The position numbers were made by a program, and so were the translations under genes. Source: an uncultured Bacteroidales bacterium (lineage in GTDB: Bacteria; Bacteroidota; Bacteroidia; Bacteroidales; F082). From it: a DNA stretch of 45,600 nucleotides. Positions within the stretch are counted from its first letter, which is position 1. Each line of letters opens with the position of its first letter. Shown here one piece after another: positions 32,799-42,620 of this stretch. Under the pieces are notes generated by a model. That model was not told the origin of the DNA. It saw nothing but the letters and a program-made list of their open reading frames with translations, and did no database searches. The DNA is taken from NCBI GenBank assembly GCA_937906455.1, contig CALCYT010000032.1, positions 1-45,600 of the forward strand, read 5' to 3'.

Positions 32799-33586
32799 TA
32801 TTTTTTAGTTTTATTTCTCGTACAAACGACTTGATTTTCAAAATTAAAATTGATGGCGCTGTATCCCTTCAGCTCCGGTGAGCCTTGCATCTTCTCAAAG
32901 AAATACTGCATATTCATAAGCTTCTCGTCAACATTGCTGTCGTCGCCAAGTATCACTTTCATATCCACATTGTTCATCACCATCTCGTAATCTTTACCGT
33001 CGTAATAAACCTGCTTCACGCAACACTTTGAATATGAATTGTTTAGCACCGATTTCATTACTTGATAAATCTTCGGCAAGTCGTTATTTTTATATTCCGC
33101 TCCATACACGCTCGCCGACTTGTCATTCAAAACCCTGAAATTCAGCATCCCGCTGCCGATGAGCAGATGTGCCGTGTAGCCGGGCTTGGCGGGATAGACA
33201 TTGCCATCGTAATCAAGGAAAACGGACTGCCCGTTTTTGTTATAGACTCGCATAACAGGCTGACACTCAACGATATTCACAACTAAAATCTCATTAAAGG
33301 TGATGTTGGCGTCGGTATAAACAGCCCACGGAATCAATTTGAGATAGCTTCGCACGCTGTCAACCGGAATCTTGGTGATGTCTTTGTTGTTGACAGTATC
33401 GCAGATATTCATAATATCTTGATATACAGCGTCTTTGTCGATAAACCCATTTTCATCGGCTCTGTCGAGAGTCAGCTCCACGCCTTTCAAAGGATGCCCG
33501 ACATAATCTCTGTGGGTAAAATACCAAAGGGCGGCAATCGCAATGATTGTCAGCGTCCAGACTGATATTTTAAGGAACTTATTCAT
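32798..33586 (-). CDS. ftsQ: Cell division protein FtsQ
   Basis: 262 residues from the ATG at 33586; an in-frame TTG lies two codons upstream. One N-terminal membrane helix (KISVWTLTIIAIAALWYFTHR) is followed by a periplasmic POTRA-like region (VELTLDRADENGFIDKDAVYQDI) and the FtsQ beta domain. The sequence is poorly conserved; position between murC and ftsA supports the call. The start lies inside the last codons of murC. Confidence 0.88.
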   Translation of the reverse strand: MNKFLKISVWTLTIIAIAALWYFTHRDYVGHPLKGVELTLDRADENGFIDKDAVYQDIMNICDTVNNKDITKIPVDSVRSYLKLIPWAVYTDANITFNEILVVNIVECQPVMRVYNKNGQSVFLDYDGNVYPAKPGYTAHLLIGSGMLNFRVLNDKSASVYGAEYKNNDLPKIYQVMKSVLNNSYSKCCVKQVYYDGKDYEMVMNNVDMKVILGDDSNVDEKLMNMQYFFEKMQGSPELKGYSAINFNFENQVVCTRNKTKK

Positions 33587-34952
33587 TGTCAAGCATGTTT
33601 TCTATTTGTGGCACAAAACGGTCGATGTCACCTGCTCCGACTGTCATTATCAATTCAGGTTCAACATCTTTTATGGTGTTCAGCAGCTCTTCTTTTGAGC
33701 ATAGCATCTTGTGTTTCGCGGTAATCTTGTTGAGTAGCGCCGTCGATGTCACGCCATCGATAGGCAACTCGCGCGCGGGGTAGATGTCGAGGAGTATCAC
33801 CCTGTCGGCAAGCGACAGGCTTTGGGCGAAACCGTCCATGAAGTCACGGGTTCTGGTGAAGAGATGTGGCTGGAAGACCACGGTCAGCTCTTTGTTGGCG
33901 AAAGCCTCGCGAGCCGCCGTCAACGCCGCTGTTATCTCCTCCGGATGATGCGCATAGTCATCGATGTAGATATGTCTATCATTGTTGACGCGTATGTCAA
34001 ACCGGCGTTGCACGCCTCTGAATGTCGCTATGCCTTTTCGTATATCTTGTTCATTTACACCAAGATACGAGCACATTATGATGGCGGCGAGCGCGTTTCT
34101 GACGTTATGCTTGCCGAATAGCGACATCTTAAGATCATGCAGGTTGCGCAGACTGCCGCATATCTTCTCATCGGATTCGACGAGTTTTTCCTCGGCGTTA
34201 ATTTTCACTGAGAAACATGTCTCACCATCGCTCACGCTGATGTTCTCGGCTGTCACATCGGCGTTGTCGAGTCCGTATGTGATATGTCTTTTAGATGTTT
34301 TTATCGGCAGATTGGCATGATAAATCACGATACCGTCGTCGGAAGTCTTGTCCACGAACTCGTTGAAGCTCTCCACAAGATGCTGATAATCACCATATAT
34401 GTCGAGATGGTCGGCATCGATGGAGGTCACTATGCTGATGTGAGGCGACAGTTTGAGGAAGGAGTGGTCAAACTCGTCGGCTTCCATCACCACGAACTCA
34501 TCGTTCTCATTGCCAATCAGCACGTTGCTGTCGATATTGCGTGCTATGCCGCCTATGAATGCCGACAACCGCTTGCCTGCCGTCGTCAGGATATGTGTCA
34601 CCAAGGCCGTCGTGGTCGTCTTGCCGTGAGTGCCTGCTATCGCGAGAGCTTTGTGTTGTCTTGACAGCATCCCGAGCACCTCAGCGCGTTTCACAACCTT
34701 GATGTTTTTCTCATGCAGATAATGCAGTTCCAACGAGTCAGATGGAATCGCCGGTGTCAGCACCGCCATGTCTGTATTCTCAGGAATAAGGCTCGGGTCG
34801 TCAACATAATGAATGCTAATGCCTTCATTTTCAAGACGATGTGTCAGGGGCGATGGGGTATGGTCATAGCCCGCCACGTCGTAGCCCTTGGCTTTGAAAT
34901 ATCTTGCCAAGGCACTCATCCCGATGCCTCCGATGCCTAAGAAATACAACAT
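33579..34952 (-). CDS. murC: UDP-N-acetylmuramate-L-alanine ligase
   Basis: 457 residues. It adds L-alanine to UDP-MurNAc. The N-terminal motif GIGGIGMSALARYF, the ATP loop GTHGKTTTTALV near residues 109-120, the central EADEFDHSFL and the C-terminal DDYAHHPEEI are all present, so the enzyme looks fully functional (unlike the murD remnant). It overlaps murG by 16 bp. Confidence 0.97.
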   Translation of the reverse strand: MLYFLGIGGIGMSALARYFKAKGYDVAGYDHTPSPLTHRLENEGISIHYVDDPSLIPENTDMAVLTPAIPSDSLELHYLHEKNIKVVKRAEVLGMLSRQHKALAIAGTHGKTTTTALVTHILTTAGKRLSAFIGGIARNIDSNVLIGNENDEFVVMEADEFDHSFLKLSPHISIVTSIDADHLDIYGDYQHLVESFNEFVDKTSDDGIVIYHANLPIKTSKRHITYGLDNADVTAENISVSDGETCFSVKINAEEKLVESDEKICGSLRNLHDLKMSLFGKHNVRNALAAIIMCSYLGVNEQDIRKGIATFRGVQRRFDIRVNNDRHIYIDDYAHHPEEITAALTAAREAFANKELTVVFQPHLFTRTRDFMDGFAQSLSLADRVILLDIYPARELPIDGVTSTALLNKITAKHKMLCSKEELLNTIKDVEPELIMTVGAGDIDRFVPQIENMLDNE

Positions 34953-36064
34953 ACCTTATCTATTTCATCCACAATATCTTCCGCTGCGTTTGGTCTTGCA
35001 AAGTTAGCAATATTTTCTTGCATTTGACAAATTTTTTCATCATTTTGCAACAAATTGAACACCGTAGGCAGAAGTTTCTCCGGCGTCTCGTCGTTTTTCA
35101 CTATGATAGCGGCGTTTTTATCCACCAAACTCTGAGCATTTTTCGTCTGATGGTCTTCCGCCGCTGTCGGGAGCGGCACGAACACCACGGCTTTTTTCAC
35201 TATCGAAAGCTCTGAAATCGACATGGCGCCGGCGCGTGATATCACCACATCGGCACAGGCGTATGCGAGGTCCATCCTGTCGATGAACACCGTCGGCTTG
35301 ACTTTTTCTTCAAGTCCAAGTGCTTGTATCTCGTTATGCGCTTGTTCGAGATAATGTTTTCCGGTCTGCCAAATCATCTGATAGTCAACGTCTTTAAACA
35401 TCGCAAGTTGTGCCGACACGCCTTTATTGATGCCGAGTGCGCCCTGGCTGCCTCCGACGAGCAGTATTATTGGCTTCTCGGGGTTCAGTCCGAAGAAGCT
35501 CGCGCCTTCGTCACGTTTGCCTTCCGTTGACACCACATTGTTTCTCAGCGGGTTGCCTGTCATGACGATTTTGTCTTTCGGGAACCATTTGTCCATATTG
35601 TCGTATGCCACGCATATCCTTGCCGCTTTGGGAGCCACTATCTTATTAGTCACGCCCGGGAATGAGTTCTGTTCTTGTATCACCACCGGTATGCCTTGTG
35701 ATGTGGCTTTGCGCATGGTGGGTCCGCTGGCGAATCCGCCGACGCCTACCACCACGTCGGGTTTGAAGCGTTTCAAGATACGTCCGGCCTTGCAGAGGCT
35801 GCTTATCAGTTTGAGCGGGAAGCTCAGGTTGTCGAGCGACAGCTCTCGTTTGAACCCGCTAATCCACAGTCCTTCAATAGGATATCCTGCCTTTGGCACG
35901 CGGTCCATCTCCATCTTGCCTTTGGCGCCCACGAACAGTATCTCGGCGTCAGGGTGACGTCGTTTGAAGGCGTCGGCGATGGCGATGGCGGGGAAGATAT
36001 GCCCTCCGGTGCCTCCTCCGCTAACTATAAGCCTCGGCGGTCTCGATTTCTGAGTCTCTTTCAT
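34937..36064 (-). CDS. murG: UDP-GlcNAc:lipid I N-acetylglucosaminyltransferase
   Basis: 375 residues from the ATG at 36064 (MKETQKSRPPRLIVSGGGTGGHIFPAI); an upstream in-frame ATG lies deeper in ftsW. It turns lipid I into lipid II at the inner face of the membrane. The motifs GGGTGGH, GVGGFASGP, QEQNSFPGVTNK, LLVGGSQGALGIN and VISRAGAMSISEL are intact. The start overlaps the end of ftsW by 44 bp. Confidence 0.96.
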   Translation of the reverse strand: MKETQKSRPPRLIVSGGGTGGHIFPAIAIADAFKRRHPDAEILFVGAKGKMEMDRVPKAGYPIEGLWISGFKRELSLDNLSFPLKLISSLCKAGRILKRFKPDVVVGVGGFASGPTMRKATSQGIPVVIQEQNSFPGVTNKIVAPKAARICVAYDNMDKWFPKDKIVMTGNPLRNNVVSTEGKRDEGASFFGLNPEKPIILLVGGSQGALGINKGVSAQLAMFKDVDYQMIWQTGKHYLEQAHNEIQALGLEEKVKPTVFIDRMDLAYACADVVISRAGAMSISELSIVKKAVVFVPLPTAAEDHQTKNAQSLVDKNAAIIVKNDETPEKLLPTVFNLLQNDEKICQMQENIANFARPNAAEDIVDEIDKVCCIS

Positions 36065-37217
36065 CGTTATCAACTTTATCAATTTCTTTTGTCACACTGA
36101 TTATTATCCCGATGGAAAGTCCGGTGAACAGCAGCGAGGTGCCGCCCATGCTGATGAACGGCAGCGGCTGTCCTGTCACGGGGAACAAGCCCACGGCGAC
36201 GCCCATGTTCACTAACGCCTGCATCACGAGGCTGAATGCCAGCCCCATCGCGAGCAGCCCCCCGAAAGAGCGTGGCGCCCTCAGCATGATACGCGTCGCC
36301 CTATACAGCAAGATAAGGTAAAGCGACAGCACGAAGACTCCTCCCACAAGTCCGTATTCCTCCAAGATGATGGCGTAGATGAAGTCGGAATAAGGATGCG
36401 GGAGCACGTTGCGCTGCGTGCTTTTGCCTGGAGCCTTGCCGATGATGCCGCCGCCGGCGATGGCTATCTTCGACTGCATAACCTGGAAATTGGCGGTGTC
36501 GTCGGCGTCATCATCGCTCTTGCTGAAAAACCGTTCTATTCGGTTTACCCATGTCGCGCTGCGGTTGTCTTTCGAGAAGGCAAGCGACACCAACATGAAA
36601 ATGCCTCCCGCCATCACGATGACGCCGATGAATCCGAGGATGTATTTCATCTTGACCTGACTCAAAAACATCATCACGATACACGTCGCGAAGAGCATGG
36701 CCGCCGTGGAGAGGTTCTCCGGGAATATCAGCCCTACGATTATCAATATCGGCAGCATCACCCTTATTGCTATCTCTTTATAGTCATCCAGACTGCCACG
36801 GCGCAGCGTCAGCACTCTGGCGAGGAAGCCGATGAGTGCTATCTTGGCGAGGTCGCTGGTCTGGAACGTCACGCCGGCTATGCCTATGACACGCTGGGCG
36901 TGGTTGAGGTTCTTCCCAAAGAAAAGGGTGTAAACAAGCAACGGAATCGACACCCAGAAGAGCAATAGCAGCAGCTTGGAGTATTTCCTGTAGTTTATCT
37001 GCGACGCCCCGAACATGCAGAGCAGTCCGAGCAGCAGCATCAGGGCGTGACGCAGCAGCACGAAGGCGTTGTTGCCGTTATAGCTTCTGTTTGCCACCGA
37101 CTCCGAGGCACTGTAAACCGCAAGTAACGATATCAAGGTTAGGAATGCCACCACCACCCAAATGACCTTGTCTCCCCTAAACAGGTTTCGCACCTTATTT
37201 ACCACCGTGTTTTCCAT
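36021..37217 (-). CDS. ftsW: Septal peptidoglycan polymerase FtsW
   Basis: 398 residues of the SEDS family with about ten membrane helices. Conserved segments include LAVYSASES, TFQTSDLAKIALIGFLAR (bearing the catalytic region expected of SEDS enzymes), HPYSDFIYAIILEEYGLVGG and TGQPLPFISMGGTSLLFTGLSIGII. It polymerises lipid II at the septum together with FtsI. It lies 3 bp after the murD fragment. Confidence 0.95.
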   Translation of the reverse strand: MENTVVNKVRNLFRGDKVIWVVVAFLTLISLLAVYSASESVANRSYNGNNAFVLLRHALMLLLGLLCMFGASQINYRKYSKLLLLLFWVSIPLLVYTLFFGKNLNHAQRVIGIAGVTFQTSDLAKIALIGFLARVLTLRRGSLDDYKEIAIRVMLPILIIVGLIFPENLSTAAMLFATCIVMMFLSQVKMKYILGFIGVIVMAGGIFMLVSLAFSKDNRSATWVNRIERFFSKSDDDADDTANFQVMQSKIAIAGGGIIGKAPGKSTQRNVLPHPYSDFIYAIILEEYGLVGGVFVLSLYLILLYRATRIMLRAPRSFGGLLAMGLAFSLVMQALVNMGVAVGLFPVTGQPLPFISMGGTSLLFTGLSIGIIISVTKEIDKVDNDERDSEIETAEAYS

Positions 37218-37220
37218 AAC

Positions 37221-37757
37221 TTATTCTTTTGCCATCCTGACAAATGTCCTCTCCATTTTTCTGATTTCATTGTCGGGCATCACGCTGCCGGGTGAAAAAA
37301 TCACGCAGTCGCCCGACATGGCTTTCTCCGACGCTATTCTCATCGCGTCTTCCATATTATCCGCCATGATGACGCCGTCGTGTACGAGACAGTCGAGTGC
37401 AGAGTGCATCGGCTCGACGTTGTCGCCAACACATATTATCGCCTTAACATGTTGACGCACAACGGGTATCATATCTTCATAGTCGCCATTGCCCGCCAAT
37501 GCTATCCACACCGTCGGCTCGTTGACGTTCTCTATCGAGAACCATGTCGCAGAGAGGCTCCTCGCCGCGCTGTCGTTGACGTATCTGACGCCGTTGCGCA
37601 TGGCCACGAACTCGTTCCTGCGTTTGATATGCTCACAGTCCATGAAACTGTTTCTCAGCGTCTCCTTGCGTGCGTTGCAGATGCTCTGGTTGATGGTGAA
37701 CGCCGTCGTTAAAATCTCTTTTCTTCTGCCTTGTTTGGCAAGCTGTTCAAGTGTCAT
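37221..37757 (-). CDS. MurD C-terminal-domain-only protein, probably non-catalytic
   Basis: 178 residues in the place where murD stands in other dcw clusters. It aligns only with the third (C-terminal) domain of MurD: EFVAMRNGVRYVNDSAARSLSATWF and TVWIALAGNGDYEDMIPVVRQHVKAIICVG. The UDP-MurNAc-binding domain and the ATP-binding domain (with its GTNGKS loop) are absent, and there are only 12 bp to mraY, so no broken 5' part is nearby. Residues that bind ligands are changed: the DSKATN motif is DSAARS, and the SPACAS...F motif is SPGSVMPDN. The frame is clean and operon spacing tight, which suggests a kept protein rather than fresh decay. A complete murD must lie elsewhere. Confidence 0.8.
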   Translation of the reverse strand: MTLEQLAKQGRRKEILTTAFTINQSICNARKETLRNSFMDCEHIKRRNEFVAMRNGVRYVNDSAARSLSATWFSIENVNEPTVWIALAGNGDYEDMIPVVRQHVKAIICVGDNVEPMHSALDCLVHDGVIMADNMEDAMRIASEKAMSGDCVIFSPGSVMPDNEIRKMERTFVRMAKE

Positions 37758-37769
37758 AATATCTCTATT

Positions 37770-39050
37770 TTATCTTATCTTCAACGTCAAAATGGCGAAT
37801 GTCACTAAAAGTATCGTCACAATCCAAAATCTTAATGTTATCTTCACCTCGTGATAAAGGTTTTTCGGGCCTTTGTACATCACCGTCGAGCTTGGGTCGG
37901 CGGCGAGCACCTGTTCCATCGAGGTCCTGAAGTGGTCGTGTATAGGCGTGCGTTTCCACACTCGCTGATGCAGGCCTTTTTTCTTTCCCGCCTTGTAATA
38001 TGCCTTTTGAATGATGACGGAGCAGCTCTCCACGAGGAAGATGCCGCACATTATCGGCAGCAGCAGCTCTTTATGGATTATTATTGCCGACACAGCTATT
38101 ATGCCGCCTATCGTGAGGCTGCCGGTGTCGCCCATGAATATCTGCGCCGGGAAGGAGTTGAACCACAGGAAGCCTATCAGTGCGCCCACGAAGGAGGCGA
38201 GAAACACCGCCACTTCCTCGCTGCCGGGGATATACATTATGTCGAGGTATCCCGACAGCACAGCGTTACTCGAGAGATACGCCAGCACGCCGATGCCTAA
38301 CCCTATTATAGCCGAGTTGCCTGCCGCCATGCCGTCCATGCCGTCGTTGAGGTTCGAGCCGTTCGACACTGCCGCCACCACAATGACAGTCATTATGACA
38401 AAGAAAATCCAACCTGCCCAATATTTGTACGGCTCGCCCATGAAACTGAAAATGTCGGCATAGTTCAAGTTGTGGTTCTTAAAAAACGGTATCGTGGTCC
38501 TCGTTGACTTCACGTCCGGGCTTTTTATGACGATTTCCTTGTTGTCTTCGATGCGTGTCTCCACCGTCTCGTTCATCACCACTTGCGGACTGAAACGCAG
38601 CGTCAGGCCGACAATAAGGCCCAGCAGCACCTGCCCGAAAATCTTATACCATCCGTTAAGACCGTCTTTTCTCTTTTTGAAAGTCTTGATATAATCGTCG
38701 GCGAGGCCTATCCCGCCAAGGATGAGCGTCGTGACAATCATCAGAATCATATAGATGTTGTGCAGCTTGCCAATCAGCAGGCACGGCACCAATATCGACA
38801 CTATGATGATTATTCCGCCCATCGTCGGCACGCCTTTTTTGTTCACGTTGAACGGGTCGGTCTTGGCATCACGTTGTGTCTCGGATATTTTTCGCCGTTT
38901 CATCATATTGATGAAGAAATTGCCGAACCACACCGATATCACCAACGAGACAATGATGGCGATGATGGCGCGCACGCTGACGTATTCGAGCACTCCCGCA
39001 CCCGGCAGGCTGAATCGCACACTTAGGTATTTCCAGATATAATATAACAT
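37770..39050 (-). CDS. mraY: Phospho-MurNAc-pentapeptide translocase
   Basis: 426 residues with about ten membrane helices. It makes lipid I from UDP-MurNAc-pentapeptide and undecaprenyl phosphate. The signatures KKGVPTMGGIIII, GGIGLADDYIK, NLNDGMDGMAAG, FMGDTGSL and RTPIHDHF are present. A periplasmic loop around residues 155-185 (ETVETRIEDNKEIVIKSPDV) is longer than in enterobacteria, as in other Bacteroidota. It starts one base after the murE stop. Confidence 0.97.
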   Translation of the reverse strand: MLYYIWKYLSVRFSLPGAGVLEYVSVRAIIAIIVSLVISVWFGNFFINMMKRRKISETQRDAKTDPFNVNKKGVPTMGGIIIIVSILVPCLLIGKLHNIYMILMIVTTLILGGIGLADDYIKTFKKRKDGLNGWYKIFGQVLLGLIVGLTLRFSPQVVMNETVETRIEDNKEIVIKSPDVKSTRTTIPFFKNHNLNYADIFSFMGEPYKYWAGWIFFVIMTVIVVAAVSNGSNLNDGMDGMAAGNSAIIGLGIGVLAYLSSNAVLSGYLDIMYIPGSEEVAVFLASFVGALIGFLWFNSFPAQIFMGDTGSLTIGGIIAVSAIIIHKELLLPIMCGIFLVESCSVIIQKAYYKAGKKKGLHQRVWKRTPIHDHFRTSMEQVLAADPSSTVMYKGPKNLYHEVKITLRFWIVTILLVTFAILTLKIR

Positions 39051-39051
39051 C

Positions 39052-40473
39052 TCAACCTCCTATTTCGTTAAAAGCTTTCTCAAGTTCTTCTCTGTCATCG
39101 AAATGATGTTTCACACCCTTTATGTCCTGATATGTCTCATGGCCTTTGCCTGCCACGAGTATGATGTCGCCTCTCTTAGCCAACGCCACCGCCGTGCGTA
39201 TCGCCTCGCGTCTGTCGGTGATGCACAACACCTTGTTGTAACACTCTCCCGGCACGCCTGCCTTCATCTGTCTGATTATCTCCTCAGGCTCCTCGAAACG
39301 CGGGTTGTCGCTGGTGATGATGAGACGGTCGGAGAGCCTCACCGCCGCCGCCGCCATCTTAGGACGTTTGTCGGCGTCACGGTTGCCTCCGGCACCTGCC
39401 ACGGTGATGAGCATCTCGTTGTGTGTCCTTATCTCATTGATGGTTGACAGCACGTTCTCCAAGGCATCAGGGGTGTGCGCGTAATCCACTATGCCCACTA
39501 TGCCGTCTTTGGAGCTTACCATCTGAAAACGTCCCGACGCGCTGTGTAGCTTGCTGACCTCCTGAAGCACCTCTTCCTCTGTCATGCCCAACAAGGCGGC
39601 GGCACCATAGATTGCCAAAAGGTTATACGCATTGAAACGTCCCACGAGGAATGTCGAGACGGCTTTGTCGTTGATTTTCATCTCCATGCCGTCAAAGTAA
39701 CTCTCCATCACCCGACCCTTGAAGTCGGCGTCATGCTTGAGCGAATATGTCTTTTTCACCGCCTTGGTGTTTTGCAGCATCACCATGCCGTTCTTGTCGT
39801 CGAGATTCGTCAGGGCAAACGCTGTCGCCGGCAGGTTGTCGAAGAATTTCTTCTTCGCGTCGCGATAGTTCGCCAATGTCTTATGATAATCCAGATGGTC
39901 TTGCGTGAGATTGGTGAAGATGCCGCCGTCGAAATGCAGACCAGCGATGCGGTCTTGGTCGATGGCGTGTGAGCTGACCTCCATGAAGGCATATTCGCAG
40001 CCTGCCTCCACCATCTGCGCCAGCAACGAGTTCAGCTCCAACTGGTCGCCGGTGGTATGCGTCGAAGGCACCACTTTCTTCCCGATGATGTTCTCTATCG
40101 TGGAGAGCAGCCCGCATACGTATCCTGCATCGGTGAAGAGACGGTATAGCAAGGTGGCTATGGTGGTCTTGCCGTTGGTGCCGGTCACGCCCACGAGATG
40201 CAGCTTCTCCGAGGGATTGCCGTAGTATTCCGATGCGGCGAGACCTAAGACCTCGGCGCTGTTGTCCACCACGAAATATCTCACTCCCGGCGTCTGTCGC
40301 TCCGGAAGACGCTCGCACACTATCGTGGAGGCGCCGTTCTCAACGGCTTTAGCGATGTATTCATGACCGTCAACCTGCGTCCCGCGCACCGCGAAAAACA
40401 CGCTGCCCTCCTGACATTTTCTTGAGTCGAACTGCAAGTCCTTTGCTCCGTTTATAATCTCATTTATATCCAT
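39052..40473 (-). CDS. murE: UDP-MurNAc-tripeptide synthetase
   Basis: 473 residues. It adds the third amino acid of the stem peptide. The ATP loop is GVTGTNGKTTIATLL near residues 94-108, with EVSSHAIDQDR in the centre and DYAHTPDALENVL at the C-terminal domain. The specificity motif reads TSDNPRFEEPEEI; DNPR is the form associated with meso-diaminopimelate. All catalytic parts are present. Confidence 0.96.
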   Translation of the reverse strand: MDINEIINGAKDLQFDSRKCQEGSVFFAVRGTQVDGHEYIAKAVENGASTIVCERLPERQTPGVRYFVVDNSAEVLGLAASEYYGNPSEKLHLVGVTGTNGKTTIATLLYRLFTDAGYVCGLLSTIENIIGKKVVPSTHTTGDQLELNSLLAQMVEAGCEYAFMEVSSHAIDQDRIAGLHFDGGIFTNLTQDHLDYHKTLANYRDAKKKFFDNLPATAFALTNLDDKNGMVMLQNTKAVKKTYSLKHDADFKGRVMESYFDGMEMKINDKAVSTFLVGRFNAYNLLAIYGAAALLGMTEEEVLQEVSKLHSASGRFQMVSSKDGIVGIVDYAHTPDALENVLSTINEIRTHNEMLITVAGAGGNRDADKRPKMAAAAVRLSDRLIITSDNPRFEEPEEIIRQMKAGVPGECYNKVLCITDRREAIRTAVALAKRGDIILVAGKGHETYQDIKGVKHHFDDREELEKAFNEIGG

Positions 40474-40491
40474 TATTTTATCATTTCCACT

Positions 40492-42618
40492 TTAAAAACT
40501 TTCAACTTTCAACTTCAGCGTTATTTCCTTCCCTTTCTCCAATCTCGTCCCTGCCTTCACGCTCTGGCTCTCCACCGTCCCTCTGCCGCTGAACCGCACT
40601 TTCCATCCCATAGTCTCTAAGAGATATACCGCGTCCATCACGTTCATGTTTCTCATATCCGGCACCACCTCGCTGTCGAGCTCGATGTTTTGTATTATGA
40701 CGCCACCGTTTTTCGACGGGCTGACCTTCACCCAGTCGGAGCCCAGCTCGCTGTCAACCATCCTCACTCCCGCCATCTTGCAGTATTCGTTGACGTCATC
40801 GTAATATGCCATCGATGCCTTGGTGTATTTGTCACAGTTGGCCGGGAAGTTCATCGTCTCATCGGTGATGCCGAGTTCGGTGGCATAAACCTTTTCCGCT
40901 ATCTCTTTGAACACCGGTGCCGACACCGATGCGCCGTAGTATTTGCCTCCCATCGGGTTGCTTATCACCACGATGCAGGTGTATTTCGGGTCTTCTGCGG
41001 GGAAATAACCCACAAACGAAGCGGTATAGTTTTTCTTGTTATAGCTGCCGTTGCTGGCAATCTGCGCGGTGCCTGTCTTTCCTGCCACCTGGAAGGCGCA
41101 GTCGTTCAAAGACTTGGCGGTGCCGTTCTCCACCACGCCGCGCAACAGCTCCTGCAATATCCTGATGGTCCTGTCCGACGCTATCTTCTCGTTGATGACG
41201 ATGGTGTCGAAGGTCTTAACCACCTCGTTGCCACGACGTATCTCCTTCACAAACTGCGGCTTCACCATCCTGCCGTCGTTGGCGATGGCGTTGTAATATG
41301 TGAGCAGCGTGATAGGCGTCACCGTGAGCTCATAGCCTATCGACATCCAGGGCAGCGACACCTTCGACCATTGCCTGCTATTCGTGCTCTTTATATAAGG
41401 CTTTCCCTCTCCCTTGATGTCGAGGTTAAGCGGCTCGTTGATTTTTGTCTTGTAAATCAAATCGATGAATCGTTGCGGGTTGTTTTCAAACGCCTCGGTA
41501 GCGAGGTGTCCGAAAGCGATGTTCGACGACTCCCAGAAGCACTGTTTCACCGTCGGATGGCCTTCGCCCACCACATGCGAGTCGGTCATGATGCGGTTAT
41601 GGAACTTCATCTTGCCGGTGTTGCCGAGGTTTAACTCCCTGTTGATGTTGAAGTTAGGGTCGTTTTCAAGCAATGCCGTCATGGTGATAGCCTTGAAGGT
41701 GGAGCCTGGTTCCACGTTCTCCGCGATGGCGAAGTTATACGACTCCTCGTATTTCTTTGTCAGCTCGTTATATTTCAACGATGCCATCACCTCCACGAAT
41801 CCCGATTTCACATCCATCATGATGACACAGCCCTGCTGCGCCTCGTTGTCATGAAGGCATTTGCGCAGAGCCTCTTCCGCCACATCTTGAATCTTGACGT
41901 CGATTGAGGTGTAGATGTCGTTGCCGTTTGTGGGCGTCACATTTAACGATGCCGGCACGTCGATGAACCAACCTCCGTTGATGCGGCGGCGCATCTGCAC
42001 GCCGTCCCTGCCGTTCAGACAGGTGTCGTAAGCACCCTCAAGACCCACCTTCACGGGATTCAAGGTGTCGCTGTTGTTCACATAGCCTATGACACGCATC
42101 GCGAGGTCACCATAAGGACGCTCGCGCACTAACTGTTTGTCCGGGATGAAGCCGTTGCCGAGCCGTTCCTTGAAGACAGGAAACGTCTTGATGCGCTCAT
42201 ACTCCTCCATTGTCAGCTTATTGGCAATCCTGATGTATCGTTTGTTGGCCTCACGCGCTTTCGTGAATTGACTGACGTACTGCGACTTAGTGCGTTTCCT
42301 CAGCATCTTCGAGAGGCTGTCGGCGAGTGCGCCTATCTCTTTGTCAAAGACATCCTGCGGCACCGCCACGGGGTCGAAATGCACATCGTAAACAGGTATT
42401 GTGGTGGCAAGCAACGTCCCGTTTTTCGAGAAGATATTGCCTCTCACCGCTGGCACCTTGACGATTTTCTTCTCTACCTTTTGAGAACTCTCAAGCAAGT
42501 CGTCTCTTTCAACAGTCTGAATCACAACGATTTTAGCGACAATAGCAATCCCTACCACGAGCATCAGCACGTAGATTAAAAGCACACGCCACACATCGCC
42601 GATATTCATCTTGCCCAT
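40492..42618 (-). CDS. ftsI: Division-specific penicillin-binding protein (FtsI/PBP3) with PASTA domain
   Basis: 708 residues. One N-terminal membrane helix (VLLIYVLMLVVGIAIVAKIVV), a pedestal domain (RGNIFSKNGTLLATTIP), then a transpeptidase domain with SxxK in EPGSTFKAIT, SxN in WESSNIAFG and KTGT in VAGKTGTAQI. A C-terminal PASTA domain (DMRNMNVMDAVYLLETMGWKV, with GTRLEKGKEITLKL) is typical of Bacteroidota. It crosslinks septal peptidoglycan. Confidence 0.95.
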   Translation of the reverse strand: MGKMNIGDVWRVLLIYVLMLVVGIAIVAKIVVIQTVERDDLLESSQKVEKKIVKVPAVRGNIFSKNGTLLATTIPVYDVHFDPVAVPQDVFDKEIGALADSLSKMLRKRTKSQYVSQFTKAREANKRYIRIANKLTMEEYERIKTFPVFKERLGNGFIPDKQLVRERPYGDLAMRVIGYVNNSDTLNPVKVGLEGAYDTCLNGRDGVQMRRRINGGWFIDVPASLNVTPTNGNDIYTSIDVKIQDVAEEALRKCLHDNEAQQGCVIMMDVKSGFVEVMASLKYNELTKKYEESYNFAIAENVEPGSTFKAITMTALLENDPNFNINRELNLGNTGKMKFHNRIMTDSHVVGEGHPTVKQCFWESSNIAFGHLATEAFENNPQRFIDLIYKTKINEPLNLDIKGEGKPYIKSTNSRQWSKVSLPWMSIGYELTVTPITLLTYYNAIANDGRMVKPQFVKEIRRGNEVVKTFDTIVINEKIASDRTIRILQELLRGVVENGTAKSLNDCAFQVAGKTGTAQIASNGSYNKKNYTASFVGYFPAEDPKYTCIVVISNPMGGKYYGASVSAPVFKEIAEKVYATELGITDETMNFPANCDKYTKASMAYYDDVNEYCKMAGVRMVDSELGSDWVKVSPSKNGGVIIQNIELDSEVVPDMRNMNVMDAVYLLETMGWKVRFSGRGTVESQSVKAGTRLEKGKEITLKLKVESF

Positions 42619-42620
42619 AA

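Noticed and set aside
37221..37757. Intact MurD read from another start or frame
   Set aside because: Only 12 bp separate it from mraY, so there is no room for the two missing N-terminal domains.
40690..41634. 314-codon open frame antisense to ftsI
   Set aside because: It is the reverse-strand shadow of a well-supported penicillin-binding protein, with no family features, promoter or start context.
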